Part shown: piece by piece, positions 1 to 6,394 of the stretch
How positions within the stretch are numbered: the stretch's first letter is position 1
Layout: each line of letters opens with the position of its first letter
Origin: an uncultured Bacilli bacterium
GTDB taxonomy: Bacteria > Bacillota_I > Bacilli_A > RF39 > UBA660
DNA: 14,195 nucleotides
Direction of reading: 5' to 3'
NCBI GenBank assembly: GCA_947632295.1
Contig: CANROQ010000007.1
Location: 1 to 14,195 of the forward strand
Made by a program: the position numbers and the translations under genes
The notes under the pieces: generated by a model
Seen by the model: only the letters and a program-made list of their open reading frames with translations
Told to the model about the DNA's origin: nothing
Databases searched by the model: none

Positions 1-2
1 GG

Positions 3-75
<73 letters not shown>

Positions 76-80
76 ATTAA

Positions 81-157
81 TGGTGGGCGATATAGGACTC
101 GAACCTATGACCCCCTGCTTGTAAGGCAGGTGCTCTAACCAACTGAGCTAATCGCCC
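81..157 (-). tRNA. tRNA-Val (anticodon TAC)
   Basis: On the minus strand the acceptor stem is GGGCGAT/ATCGCCC, followed by A and a genomically encoded CCA (83-81). The anticodon stem CCTGC/GCAGG encloses CTTACAA, so the anticodon is TAC, the main reader of GTN Val codons. The T loop contains GGTTCGAGTCC. It is the first tRNA of a two-gene unit, starting 24 nt downstream of a consensus -10 box. Confidence 0.97.
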
Positions 158-180
158 AATAAACTCATTAGACGTATTTA

Positions 181-209
181 ATGATACCATCTATGGTTAA
201 TTTTGTCAA
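181..209 (-). promoter_or_regulatory. sigma-A promoter of the tRNA-Val/tRNA-Thr unit
   Basis: On the minus strand a perfect -35 TTGACA (209-204) is followed by a 17-bp spacer and -10 TATCAT (186-181). A TG lies one base upstream of the -10, so it is also an extended -10. It lies between the stop codon of the S1-domain gene (223) and tRNA-Val, so the tRNAs have a private promoter even though the upstream gene has no visible terminator and may read through into them. Confidence 0.9.
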
Positions 210-222
210 TACATTTTAATAA

Positions 223-588
223 TTATTTGCTGACATTTTGATTTTTTTCTAAATTTTCTTTGATCCAAAATGGTAACTTATAGGCTAATGTTTTAAATCC
301 TAAACTAGTTTCAATGATTTTTCTTTTTCTTTTTACTTTATTTTTTTTATAATTTATGTTTTTAATGCTTAATTTAAGCTTATTTTGTTTTTCATCGACA
401 TCAAGTATTTCTACATATATATTTTCTCCAATTTCTACAAAATCATGTAAATCTTTAACAAAATTATGTGACACTTCAGATATATGTATTAAACCACTAA
501 AAAATTCATCAAATGAGACAAAAATTCCATATGATTCAATTCCAGTTACAATTCCTTCTACAATTTTTCCTTTTTGATACTTTGGCAT
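223..588 (-). CDS. yugI: S1-domain RNA-binding regulator, YugI/CvfD (general stress protein 13) family
   Basis: This is a 121-residue cytosolic protein. Residues 5-76 form one S1 RNA-binding (OB-fold) domain: G7-IVEGIV, the SYGIFVSF strand at 19-26, GLIHISEVS at 32-40 and KLKLSIK at 70-76. A basic linker (about 81-90, KKNKVKRKRK) follows, then the family signature GFKTLAYKLPFWIKE at 97-111. That tail and the length match the YugI/CvfD family, which associates with ribosomes and acts post-transcriptionally in cold and other stress. The role here is inferred from family. The start is ATG with an AGAGGTG ribosome site 6 nt upstream, and its promoter (608-635) is back-to-back with that of the NifU-like gene. 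No terminator is visible after the stop. Confidence 0.88.
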   Translation of the reverse strand: MPKYQKGKIVEGIVTGIESYGIFVSFDEFFSGLIHISEVSHNFVKDLHDFVEIGENIYVEILDVDEKQNKLKLSIKNINYKKNKVKRKRKIIETSLGFKTLAYKLPFWIKENLEKNQNVSK

Positions 589-607
589 TCCAACACCTCT
601 AAATTTA

Positions 608-635
608 ATTATATCATATCTTTCTTAAGTTTGAA
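608..635 (-). promoter_or_regulatory. promoter of the S1-domain gene
   Basis: On the minus strand TTCAAA (635-630) is followed by a 16-bp spacer and TATAAT (613-608) with an extended -10 TG. The -10 box is 19 bp from the start codon. It is divergent from, and separated by only 5 bp from, the -35 of the plus-strand promoter at 641-669. Confidence 0.7.
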
Positions 636-640
636 ACAAG

Positions 641-669
641 TTTACTTTCTATTTTTTTTATTATATAAT
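641..669 (+). promoter_or_regulatory. promoter of the NifU-like gene
   Basis: TTTACT (641-646), a 17-bp spacer and a perfect TATAAT (664-669). The predicted start of transcription, about 7 nt further on, falls at the ribosome site, so the leader would be only about 10 nt long. Confidence 0.7.
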
Positions 670-676
670 ATATTTT

Positions 677-681
677 GGTGA
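677..681 (+). promoter_or_regulatory. ribosome binding site deciding the NifU-like start
   Basis: GGTGA lies 5 nt upstream of ATG 687. The in-frame TTG at 675 overlaps this site and cannot use it, so ATG 687 is preferred over the longer reading. Confidence 0.7.
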
Positions 682-686
682 TAAAT

Positions 687-914
687 ATGAATAATCAAGA
701 AGAGGTAATTATCGGTATTATCGAACAAATTCAACCATTTTTAATTGCTGATGGTGGTAATGTAGAATTTGTAAAATATGAAGATAATATTGTCTATGTT
801 AAAATAATAGGTGCCTGTCAAAATTGTGGTATGCTAGATGTCACTCTAAAAGACGTTATCGAGGCAACTATCATGGAAGAAGTACCAGAAGTTAAGGAAG
901 TCAGAACAGTTTAA
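687..914 (+). CDS. NifU C-terminal-domain Fe-S cluster scaffold (Nfu/YutI type)
   Basis: This 75-residue protein is essentially one NifU C-terminal (Nfu) domain. It runs from IIGIIEQIQPFL (8-19) and ADGGNVEFV (21-29) to the cluster-binding loop GACQNCGM (42-49), whose C44-x-x-C47 pair ligates a 4Fe-4S cluster bridging a dimer. The family assembles or carries Fe-S clusters to apo-enzymes in the cytosol. It is shorter than B. subtilis YutI but has no missing core element. It is the only plus-strand gene in the window. The last bases overlap by 3 nt the stop codon of the convergent YutH-like gene, and the terminator stem straddles its own stop. Confidence 0.9.
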   Translation: MNNQEEVIIGIIEQIQPFLIADGGNVEFVKYEDNIVYVKIIGACQNCGMLDVTLKDVIEATIMEEVPEVKEVRTV

Positions 915-929
915 AGTTCTGTTTTTTTT
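902..929 (+). terminator. rho-independent terminator of the NifU-like gene
   Basis: The stem is CAGAAC (902-907) with GTTCTG (916-921) around an 8-nt loop that contains the TAA stop, followed by eight T (922-929). The T-tract also encodes the C-terminal Lys-Lys codons of the convergent minus-strand gene. The minus-strand side has no T-tract, so it works in one direction only. Confidence 0.85.
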
Positions 930-1819
930 AACCATTCTATATTTGGAATTTGATAACGACTTTTTAAATAATTCAAGACTTGCGATAAAAATTTTTCATA
1001 ATTATAATTTTTTTCTATGATGGGTAATAATGTTTTTTCATTAACATTGTTATAAATAATTTCATCACATAAATCAAAATAATATGATGGATATAATAGA
1101 CGACTAAAAAACATAATAATTTGTTCGTTATTTATAGAATTATTATTTAAATAATATATTATATCTTCTAAACTAAACTCATTATAAAAGAATTGTTCCT
1201 TGCAATATTCTGCAATATCTCTAATTTTAGAATCAATAATAAATTCTAGTGGATTATATAAATCGAATAAAGTATAATAATTTTTTATTCTTCGGTGTGA
1301 TACACAATAATCATGTTCACTTTGACCTTCTAATAATTGGATACCATTTTCAGCCAATCCAATATAATAACTTGCTGTTTTCCTAATTAGAGGAAATTTT
1401 TTTTGAAAATTATTAACTTGATATTCAAAATAATCAACTCGTTCCATCCAAAGTTCGCGCCAACTTTTAGGGTGACTAATTGTTTCTAAATGTAAAAATG
1501 ATGTCACTAGTGGATAATAATTTAAATTAATAAAATTTAATTTCTCATCGGTATATTTTGCTGCTTTTAATAAAACATATTGTTTTTCATTAATAACTGT
1601 CATTAGTTCATTTTTGGTATTTTCAATAATTTGATGACAATAAATATTATATTGCTGCAAGGTTCGATAAATATTATATGAAATATCTAAATTTTTTAAT
1701 TCATAATTATAAGGAACTAAGTAATAATCAACATCATTAATAGAAAATTTATATAATCGATTGTTTTGATAAATGTTAATTGGATATAAATTATAATAAT
1801 AATTAATTGCATTTTTCAT
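911..1819 (-). CDS. YutH/CotS-like spore-coat-type kinase-fold protein
   Basis: A 302-residue soluble protein. I assign it to the CotS/YutH branch of aminoglycoside-phosphotransferase-like proteins from pattern. The central SHPKSWRELWMERVDYFE block (about 116-133) and SYYIGLAENGIQLL (about 150-163) match this family's WxxxWxxRxDxxE and YYLGLAENAI segments. So do a degenerate SHRRI (in place of the catalytic HxDxxxxN region), PLEFIIDSKIRDIAEY, and FFSRLLYPSYYFD near the end. I do not see a convincing intact kinase loop, so it may be a pseudokinase. Start: the in-frame TTG at 1831 is upstream of GGGTGG, so ATG 1819, 4 nt after that site, is preferred. In B. subtilis the genes yutH and yutI lie close together, which agrees with the NifU-type neighbour here. 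Whether this organism sporulates cannot be told. Confidence 0.62.
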   Translation of the reverse strand: MKNAINYYYNLYPINIYQNNRLYKFSINDVDYYLVPYNYELKNLDISYNIYRTLQQYNIYCHQIIENTKNELMTVINEKQYVLLKAAKYTDEKLNFINLNYYPLVTSFLHLETISHPKSWRELWMERVDYFEYQVNNFQKKFPLIRKTASYYIGLAENGIQLLEGQSEHDYCVSHRRIKNYYTLFDLYNPLEFIIDSKIRDIAEYCKEQFFYNEFSLEDIIYYLNNNSINNEQIIMFFSRLLYPSYYFDLCDEIIYNNVNEKTLLPIIEKNYNYEKFLSQVLNYLKSRYQIPNIEWLKKTEL

Positions 1820-1850
1820 ATATCCACCCAATTAATTTTATGACAAAACA

Positions 1851-1880
1851 AAAAAAATATCCTATCTATTATCTAGATAG
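1851..1880 (-). terminator. rho-independent terminator after the Q/N-rich protein gene
   Basis: On the minus strand the 7-bp stem CTATCTA/TAGATAG (1880-1874 with 1868-1862) has a 5-nt loop. It is followed by GATA and then eight T (1858-1851). The loop contains the gene's TAA stop. It separates this gene from the YutH-like gene downstream. Confidence 0.85.
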
Positions 1881-2843
1881 AACATTTTGAATATCAGAAA
1901 TCATCATCTTATAATTATTCAATTCATTAATTAATTGATTGTTTTCAGCTGTTAATTGATCGTTTTTAGATTTTTCAGCAAAATACAATTCTTTATAATT
2001 ATCTGAATTGGAATTATCAACAGGGTTTTGCACAGGTTGTTGATATGTTTGTTGCATTGGTTGTTGATATGCTTGTTGTGGTGATTGCTGCATTGGTTGT
2101 TGGTATGGTTGTTGAATTGGTTGTTGATATACTTGTTGCATTGGTTGTTGGTATTGTGGCATTGGTTGTTGACCTACTTGTTGAGCTGTTTGTGCCATTG
2201 GTTGTTGCATTGGTTGTTGATATGCTTGTGGCATATCCCATTGCATTTCTGATGGATTTGTTTGTTGGATTGGTTGTTGATAATAATTCATATCATTATT
2301 AGGATTTTGCACATCATTTGAAGTGTTTTGCACAGTATTATTGAAAATATCTAAATTATTTTGTGGAATGCTTTCATTTTGAACACCATTTTGCACATTA
2401 TTTTGAACATTAGGTTGTGCAAAACTATTGTTTACTGGTTCAGAAACTGGATTATTTATATTTGCTTGAGGATTATATCCTAAATTTAACATATCAACAG
2501 AAGTAGCTAATAGTCTAAGTGCTCTTCTATCAGCAACTTTAACATTTTGTAACTCGTTATATGGTAAATCATTAACAATAGCATTTCCATTAGCTCTATT
2601 TTCTTTAATAATTCTTTGTAAATTATTTCTTAAATTTTGCCATTCAACATCATCAATTATATTAGTACCGATCAACATTCCATTTTGATTTACTATTTTA
2701 GTTACATAAATATCCATATGACCTTGTGTATCTAATTCATGTAACGAAAAAATAAAATATCGATTGTTTGCTTCCCCAATATATCTTACAACCTCAACTT
2801 GCATACTTTCATTATTCGCATTTAAAATTACTATTTTATCCAT
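1869..2843 (-). CDS. protein with N-terminal globular domain, N- and Q/P-rich repeat tract and C-terminal coiled coil
   Basis: A 324-residue protein with no signal peptide or membrane segment. Residues 1-118 look globular. The first about 90, rich in beta-strand pattern (KIVILNANNESMQVEVVRYI..), loosely resemble the small DUF1292-type domain, which is a weak guess. Residues 122-187 are asparagine-rich with recurring VQN units. Residues 188-272 are a glutamine/proline tract of near-repeats of YQQPMQQ. Residues 283-320 form a predicted coiled coil (heptad-like ..DQLTAENNQLINELNNYK..). The function is unknown; the layout suggests a multivalent scaffold or a self-assembling protein. An in-frame start 20 codons upstream exists, but ATG 2843 follows GGGAGG by 9 nt and a consensus promoter whose -10 lies inside that longer reading, so the short form is preferred. 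Confidence 0.82.
   Translation of the reverse strand: MDKIVILNANNESMQVEVVRYIGEANNRYFIFSLHELDTQGHMDIYVTKIVNQNGMLIGTNIIDDVEWQNLRNNLQRIIKENRANGNAIVNDLPYNELQNVKVADRRALRLLATSVDMLNLGYNPQANINNPVSEPVNNSFAQPNVQNNVQNGVQNESIPQNNLDIFNNTVQNTSNDVQNPNNDMNYYQQPIQQTNPSEMQWDMPQAYQQPMQQPMAQTAQQVGQQPMPQYQQPMQQVYQQPIQQPYQQPMQQSPQQAYQQPMQQTYQQPVQNPVDNSNSDNYKELYFAEKSKNDQLTAENNQLINELNNYKMMISDIQNVLSR
2034..2285. repeat. imperfect tandem minisatellite inside the Q/N-rich gene
   Basis: On the plus strand there are many diverged copies of a roughly 18-24-bp unit built from CATTGGTTGTTGATATG and TTGTTG. On the coding strand these give CAACAACCAATG, i.e. Gln-Gln-Pro-Met. The copies keep frame (multiples of 3), so the array is coding and probably varies in length by slippage or recombination. 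There are no constant-length unique spacers, so it is not a CRISPR array. Confidence 0.85.
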
Positions 2844-2852
2844 AGTATCTAG

Positions 2853-2858
2853 CCTCCC
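2853..2858 (-). promoter_or_regulatory. ribosome binding site deciding the start of the Q/N-rich gene
   Basis: GGGAGG on the minus strand, 9 nt upstream of ATG 2843. It lies inside the longer in-frame reading that begins at 2903, which supports the shorter protein. Confidence 0.75.
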
Positions 2859-2874
2859 TTTTATTCTATTAATT

Positions 2875-2903
2875 ATTATAACTAAAAAAAACTTTTTTTT
2901 CAA
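2875..2903 (-). promoter_or_regulatory. promoter of the Q/N-rich protein gene
   Basis: On the minus strand TTGAAA (2903-2898), a 17-bp spacer made almost wholly of an A-run then a T-run, and a perfect TATAAT (2880-2875). The transcript would begin about 25 nt upstream of the start codon. The -35 overlaps the proposed terminator of the preceding gene. Confidence 0.75.
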
Positions 2904-2920
2904 TATTTTTAAAGTTTTTT
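2886..2920 (-). terminator. A/T-only terminator-like hairpin after the membrane-anchored protein gene
   Basis: On the minus strand a 10-bp stem AAAAAACTTT/AAAGTTTTTT (2920-2911 with 2895-2886) encloses a 15-nt loop. The T-tract is part of the closing stem. The stem has almost no G-C pairs, so its efficiency is doubtful. It begins 17 nt past the stop at 2937. Confidence 0.45.
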
Positions 2921-2936
2921 TATAAATTTATTATTA

Positions 2937-4214
2937 CTAATCATAATAAGCATATATATTTAGATTTTTATTAAATGCTAATTCATCATATTTTATTATA
3001 TTTCTCATACCAATATTATCATTATATATCTTAACAAAATTATTATCTATAAAAATTATATAGTCATCAACATATTTAATTCTATCTATATTGCTTGTTG
3101 AAAATAAGAAAATTGGATTATTAGGATTTTCTATATATGATTTATAAACATTATAAATATTAGAATTTTTCTCATATAAGTAGTAGTAACCAGATTTTTC
3201 TCCACCAATTTTATCTATTTTATAATATTCTTTATCAAAATTAGTTGAATCAATATTTTGGTATATAAATTTTTCTTCATTTTGAATTATTTCAAATATA
3301 TTTTTATCCTCCCATACTCCATTATTATAGAATTTTATGCCAATATCTTCATTTCCAATTTCATTGACACTCTTATTTTTAATATTTATTTCATATTGTT
3401 TTCTATTATCAATATCAATTAAATAAACACTGTTATCTACAGTTCCTTGAATATAACTATTTAACGATATTTTATTTTTACTAGAAATTTCATCATAGAT
3501 ATTTTTAGTAAAATCTATCAAATAAAACTTGTTAAATTCATATTTTTCATTATAATCAGCAACAAGATAATAACCATTAATTTGTGCACTAATTTTTGGA
3601 TTATAAATGTCATTATCAAAAATAGACATAGCAACAATCTTATTAGATTCCGTATTATTAATATTATATAATCCATTGTAACTAGTTAGTCCTAAATATA
3701 ATTTATTAATAATATTTTCTTCATAAACAGAAACATTATCTAGTTTGGTCGTTTTTGTTGAATTATCTATCCAATTATTAACATTATATAATTCTATATT
3801 ATTAGCAAATTCATCAATTTTTGGATTTTCACCTTTAATATTATGATAATAAGTAGTCATTTTAGAATTTTTACAAAGTATATCTATTAAAATTTGATTG
3901 TTTTTAAAAATTGGCAATATACAAGTATATGTATCAGTTTTTATATATTTAACATCTTTGATAATATTGCGTAATTTCATTAAATTATTATAAATTTTAA
4001 AATTAAATGTAGTATTATCGACAGTTAACTCTAAATAATAATTATCTCTTTCATTTTTTTCATTTGAACTGTAAACTTCTTTAATATTTATTTCTTTATC
4101 ATCGACATTTTTGGTATAAGAAATTTCATAGCCTTTATCAAAAAAATGAAAAATAAATTGAATTAAATAATAAAATACAAAGAGTAAAATTAACAATTGA
4201 ACAACTTTTTTCAA
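2937..4214 (-). CDS. membrane-anchored protein with large extracellular domain, function unknown
   Basis: A 425-residue protein. After MKK a single hydrophobic helix spans about residues 4-24 (VVQLLILLFVFYYLIQFIFHF) with no lipobox or clear signal-peptidase site, so it is most likely an N-terminally anchored protein with about 400 residues outside. The rest is rich in Asn, Tyr, Ile and short beta-strand patterns with repeated motifs such as YYLVADYN, VYLIDIDN, KFIYQNI and GYYYLYEKN. This recalls WD/YWTD-like beta-propeller strands, though I cannot assign a family. Start choice: the GTG at 4220 lies only 2 nt from the AGGAGG site, whereas TTG 4214 lies 8 nt from it, so TTG is preferred. It is transcribed alone from the promoter at 4236-4264. 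Confidence 0.8.
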   Translation of the reverse strand: MKKVVQLLILLFVFYYLIQFIFHFFDKGYEISYTKNVDDKEINIKEVYSSNEKNERDNYYLELTVDNTTFNFKIYNNLMKLRNIIKDVKYIKTDTYTCILPIFKNNQILIDILCKNSKMTTYYHNIKGENPKIDEFANNIELYNVNNWIDNSTKTTKLDNVSVYEENIINKLYLGLTSYNGLYNINNTESNKIVAMSIFDNDIYNPKISAQINGYYLVADYNEKYEFNKFYLIDFTKNIYDEISSKNKISLNSYIQGTVDNSVYLIDIDNRKQYEINIKNKSVNEIGNEDIGIKFYNNGVWEDKNIFEIIQNEEKFIYQNIDSTNFDKEYYKIDKIGGEKSGYYYLYEKNSNIYNVYKSYIENPNNPIFLFSTSNIDRIKYVDDYIIFIDNNFVKIYNDNIGMRNIIKYDELAFNKNLNIYAYYD

Positions 4215-4222
4215 TACCACTA

Positions 4223-4228
4223 CCTCCT
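4223..4228 (-). promoter_or_regulatory. ribosome binding site deciding a TTG start
   Basis: AGGAGG on the minus strand. Spacing is 8 nt to TTG 4214 and only 2 nt to GTG 4220, which favours the TTG start. Confidence 0.75.
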
Positions 4229-4235
4229 ATTTTCA

Positions 4236-4264
4236 ATTATATATAAATAATTAAAAAAATTCAA
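4236..4264 (-). promoter_or_regulatory. promoter of the membrane-anchored protein gene
   Basis: On the minus strand TTGAAT (4264-4259), a 17-bp spacer and TATAAT (4241-4236). The expected transcript start falls about 7 nt after the -10, right at the AGGAGG site, so the leader is extremely short. Confidence 0.75.
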
Positions 4265-4298
4265 CTGGTATATTTATTATGCACAAGATTTTATTATT

Positions 4299-4748
4299 CT
4301 ATGATTGATTATTATTTTGTAAAGCATATTTTTTCTTTTCTTCCATAACATAAGTTGTAACATTAGTTTCTATTTCTGATAAAGCACTTTTATCGATATT
4401 TGATAGTGAAATATGTTCTTTTATTGTATCGATAAATACTTTTCCCCATACAATTCCCGTTTGAACTTTTAAGTCATTAAACATATCTGGTGTGATTGCC
4501 GTAAATAAATAACCAAATAAAACTCTTTTTTGCCCTAGCAAAATTCTTTTATTGGTAATAACTACTACATAAGTTGTAATAATATCTAATGGATTGGCAT
4601 TTTTTTGAGCGGCAAATACATATTTAACATCTTCATCAGTATTTAAATGTTTTTCTATAATTTTACTATGGGCTTTTAACCGCCAACAAATTGTCATAGG
4701 ATATTTTTCTTTAAATTCCCTAGCCTTTGCATATATCATATTTTCCAT
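4299..4748 (-). CDS. small bacterial PH-domain-like protein
   Basis: A 149-residue soluble protein with no membrane segment. Residues about 40-137 read as a bacterial pleckstrin-homology-like domain of the YokE/bPH type: DVKYVFAAQKN, TTYVVVITNKRILLGQKR (58-75, the hallmark V-V-T-N-K-R-I-L strand) and then HISLSNIDKSALSEIETNVTTYVM (112-135). This fold typically mediates membrane or protein association in stress responses; no specific partner is indicated. The start is ATG with AAGGTGA 5 nt upstream. It is a single-gene unit facing the same way as its neighbours. No clear terminator was seen. Confidence 0.7.
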   Translation of the reverse strand: MENMIYAKAREFKEKYPMTICWRLKAHSKIIEKHLNTDEDVKYVFAAQKNANPLDIITTYVVVITNKRILLGQKRVLFGYLFTAITPDMFNDLKVQTGIVWGKVFIDTIKEHISLSNIDKSALSEIETNVTTYVMEEKKKYALQNNNQS

Positions 4749-4812
4749 ATTATCACCTTCATTTAATTTTACATTTTTTTGCTTTTTGGTTATACAAAAG
4801 TTGTTTTTTTTT

Positions 4813-4818
4813 ATTATA
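4813..4818 (-). promoter_or_regulatory. extended -10 promoter candidate for the PH-domain-like gene
   Basis: The minus strand reads TGATATAAT (TG-n-TATAAT) 65 nt upstream of the start codon. No good -35 is present at 16-18 bp, so the call rests on the extended -10, which is identical in its TATGATATAAT context to the one upstream of the S1-domain gene. Confidence 0.45.
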
Positions 4819-4890
4819 TCATATTTTTTATATTATTTTATAATTACATAACAAAAAAAATTAATATATAGAGATATACTAATTTTATTC

Positions 4891-4905
4891 ATGTTCGCTG
4901 AACAT
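4891..4905. other. short hairpin, ATGTTC/GAACAT
   Basis: A perfect 6-bp inverted repeat with a 3-nt loop just beyond the pseudogene's stop. On the plus strand it is followed by CATTTTTT and so looks terminator-like in that direction, although no plus-strand gene precedes it. On the minus strand the following bases are GAATAAAA, which is not a T-tract. Confidence 0.4.
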
Positions 4906-4911
4906 CATTTT

Positions 4912-5395
4912 TTAAACTTGATATGGTCTATCAAGATACATTTTATAAGTTTTATAAATTTCAGTATCTTCATATTTAATAGGTTTAAAATGATTATTTA
5001 AATCTAATATTTCACCATTAATATAAGAAATTAAAATTGGTGAATGAGTCGCAATTATAAATTGTGAACCTCTTTTGACTAAATCATCAATTAAACACAA
5101 CAAACCCATTTGGCGACTAGGCGATAAAGCAGCTTCTAGTTCATCTAATATATATAAGCCATGATCATAAAAACGATTTTTGACTAAATTTATAAAGACT
5201 TCGTCATGTGAGCATTCATGTAAATTTCCACCATAAAAATATTCTATATTTATCTTAGCAATTTCAGTTGCTACATTGTAAAAACTTTCGACTCTTGAAA
5301 TATTTAGTTTTTAGTCTATTATATCTAGAAACAATTAAATATTTAGAAATAATAGAATGTGTATCATGTGTATGAAAATTATAATTTTGACTACA
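4912..5395 (-). pseudogene. 5'-truncated, frameshifted AAA/ABC-type ATPase remnant
   Basis: Two reading frames together give the C-terminal half of a small AAA (AAA_21/RecF-SMC-like) ATPase. Frame one, about 5389-5300, gives QNYNFHTHDTHSIISKYLIV.., matching the family's NFNF..DTHSSL..YL segment. A frameshift lies at about 5290-5305. Frame two then runs open to the stop: ISRVESFYNVATEI, the signature-like HDEVFINLVKNRF, Walker B YILDELEAALSPSRQ, the D-loop region, and the switch histidine in FIIATHSPIL. An in-frame TAA closes frame two upstream at about 5315. The Walker A half is absent from the sequence further upstream, so it was lost, not merely shifted. Walker B has DELE where DEPE is usual. 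A 65-codon ORF beginning at 5109 is only the intact 3' tail of this gene. Confidence 0.8.
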
Positions 5396-5504
5396 TTAAA
5401 AAATATTCATATACATTTTCAAGTTTTCTTACTTTTAAATTGTTTATCATTCATTTAATTAATATAAATATAATCTAATTATTTATTATTTTTAAAAAAT
5501 GAAT
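5396..5504. other. non-coding gap between the ATPase remnant and the cysteine-cluster gene
   Basis: I find no open frame, no Walker A sequence and no clear terminator here. It contains one copy (5448-5468) of a 21-bp direct repeat found again at 6470-6490. Confidence 0.6.
5448..5468. repeat. 21-bp direct repeat, copy 1
   Basis: CATTCATTTAATTAATATAA plus A. It matches 6470-6490 at 19 of 21 positions (two T/C differences). The copies bracket the cysteine-cluster gene and its inverted-repeat-rich upstream region, about 1 kb in all. AT-rich composition weakens the significance. Confidence 0.5.
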
Positions 5505-6125
5505 TTAATAAAGAATCAACGACATATTTTTTACTTCATCAGGTTCATAATAAGGTTTATTTGCTATTACTTGATAGTACCATTGCATATTTAATTTTTC
5601 CATTTCAGACAAAGGAATGTTATTATTTATCTTCTTCTTTATTACAACAATTTTTTCTGATATTTGACTTACAATAACATCAATCATATTCATATTAGTA
5701 TAAAGTTTTATTAGATATTCTAAAACTTCGCTATACTCTAACCATTCCATTCCTAAGTCTTTATTCATTTTTTCGCAAGGACCACCAATTTTAGTAGGTT
5801 TAACTAAGAGTCCACCTGATGGACGCATATCTTCAGATAAACTGCAGCCACTATCGGTTAAATTGATACAAGGTCCTCCATCGGTTATTAAGTCTACTAT
5901 TTCAGCATCCTTATTACGTGCTCTTAAATAAGGTATATAAGTCCAGCTATTCGCAAAAAAATTAACAGGCTGTCCAGATATAGATATTTTGCCCTTATCT
6001 AATTCTTTAATAATATTTGATGCTTCAAGACTTTTAAAATCTTTAGGTAAATATACACAACCATTTTGTTTACAACAAGCTCCACCGCATTTTTTACACA
6101 TTGCATAATTAATATATTTTTCCAT
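5505..6125 (-). CDS. cysteine-cluster (YkgJ-like, CxxCxxxCC) metal-binding protein
   Basis: A 206-residue soluble protein. The N-terminus carries C10-x-x-C13-x-x-x-C17-C18 plus C23 (CKKCGGACCKQNGC), the motif of the YkgJ-type zinc/iron-chelating family. Later cysteines lie in GGPCINLTDSGCSLS (C86, C94) and GGPCEK (C117), followed by a helical C-terminal third. The eight cysteines suggest a bound Zn or Fe-S centre. The enzymatic role is unknown; some relatives have been annotated as flagellin N-methylases, for which nothing here argues. ATG 6125 has GGAGG 4 nt upstream and a near-consensus promoter (6149-6177), so it is independently transcribed. Its neighbours are an ATPase remnant downstream and a non-coding structured region upstream. 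Confidence 0.75.
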   Translation of the reverse strand: MEKYINYAMCKKCGGACCKQNGCVYLPKDFKSLEASNIIKELDKGKISISGQPVNFFANSWTYIPYLRARNKDAEIVDLITDGGPCINLTDSGCSLSEDMRPSGGLLVKPTKIGGPCEKMNKDLGMEWLEYSEVLEYLIKLYTNMNMIDVIVSQISEKIVVIKKKINNNIPLSEMEKLNMQWYYQVIANKPYYEPDEVKNMSLILY

Positions 6126-6148
6126 AATTCCTCCATTTCTAGACGACT

Positions 6149-6177
6149 ATTATACGAAAAAGTTGTTAATAAGTCAA
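6149..6177 (-). promoter_or_regulatory. sigma-A promoter of the cysteine-cluster gene
   Basis: On the minus strand TTGACT (6177-6172), a 17-bp spacer and a perfect TATAAT (6154-6149), 23 bp upstream of the start codon. Confidence 0.88.
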
Positions 6178-6185
6178 TGTTTAGG

Positions 6186-6218
6186 CTACAGTCGTTAACA
6201 GCTAATAAAAGACTGTAG
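6186..6218. repeat. perfect 8-bp inverted repeat, CTACAGTC/GACTGTAG
   Basis: The arms at 6186-6193 and 6211-6218 surround a 17-nt spacer. The repeat ends 8 bp upstream of the -35 of the cysteine-cluster promoter. It has no T-tract on either side, so it is not a terminator. It could be a regulator site or an RNA hairpin. Confidence 0.65.
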
Positions 6219-6312
6219 ATAATTAGTGTAAAAATAAATTGAATTTTTTGTGCACATTTTGATCAAATCTTGCCATTTTTGAAATATTTTTTGTGATTTT
6301 TTCAAAACCATA

Positions 6313-6341
6313 TAACTCACAAACAATTGTTTCATGAGTTA
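6313..6341. repeat. nested hairpin TAACTCA..TGAGTTA with inner AAACAATTGTTT
   Basis: The outer 7-bp arms (6313-6319, 6335-6341) surround an inner 12-bp perfect palindrome (6321-6332), separated by 1-2 unpaired bases on each side. Confidence 0.7.
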
Positions 6342-6394
6342 TTAGCTACAATAATTGTTGTAAAATTCAAGTTCTACAAGCTATTGCAATTTTG

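Noticed and set aside
2034..2302. Regular repeats that could suggest a CRISPR array, and long open frames on the opposite strand rich in Val/Ala.
   Set aside because: The units vary in sequence and spacing, there are no equal-length unique spacers, and all are explained by Gln-Gln-Pro codons of the minus-strand gene. The opposite-strand and other-frame proteins are shadows of the repeat.
4891..4905. GTTC-GCT-GAAC inverted repeat as a possible LexA (SOS) box for a mutagenesis-like cassette.
   Set aside because: The Bacillus-type box is GAAC-N4-GTTC, the opposite order of half-sites, and this repeat lies behind a pseudogene, not in front of the polymerase block.
6195..6332. Two overlapping minus-strand small frames, one of 38 codons beginning MVLKKSQK and one ending KKFNLFLH.
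   Set aside because: Neither has a ribosome site, one is preceded by an in-frame stop shortly upstream, and frames of this length are expected by chance in DNA this AT-rich. One might be a transposase relic, but I could not support it.
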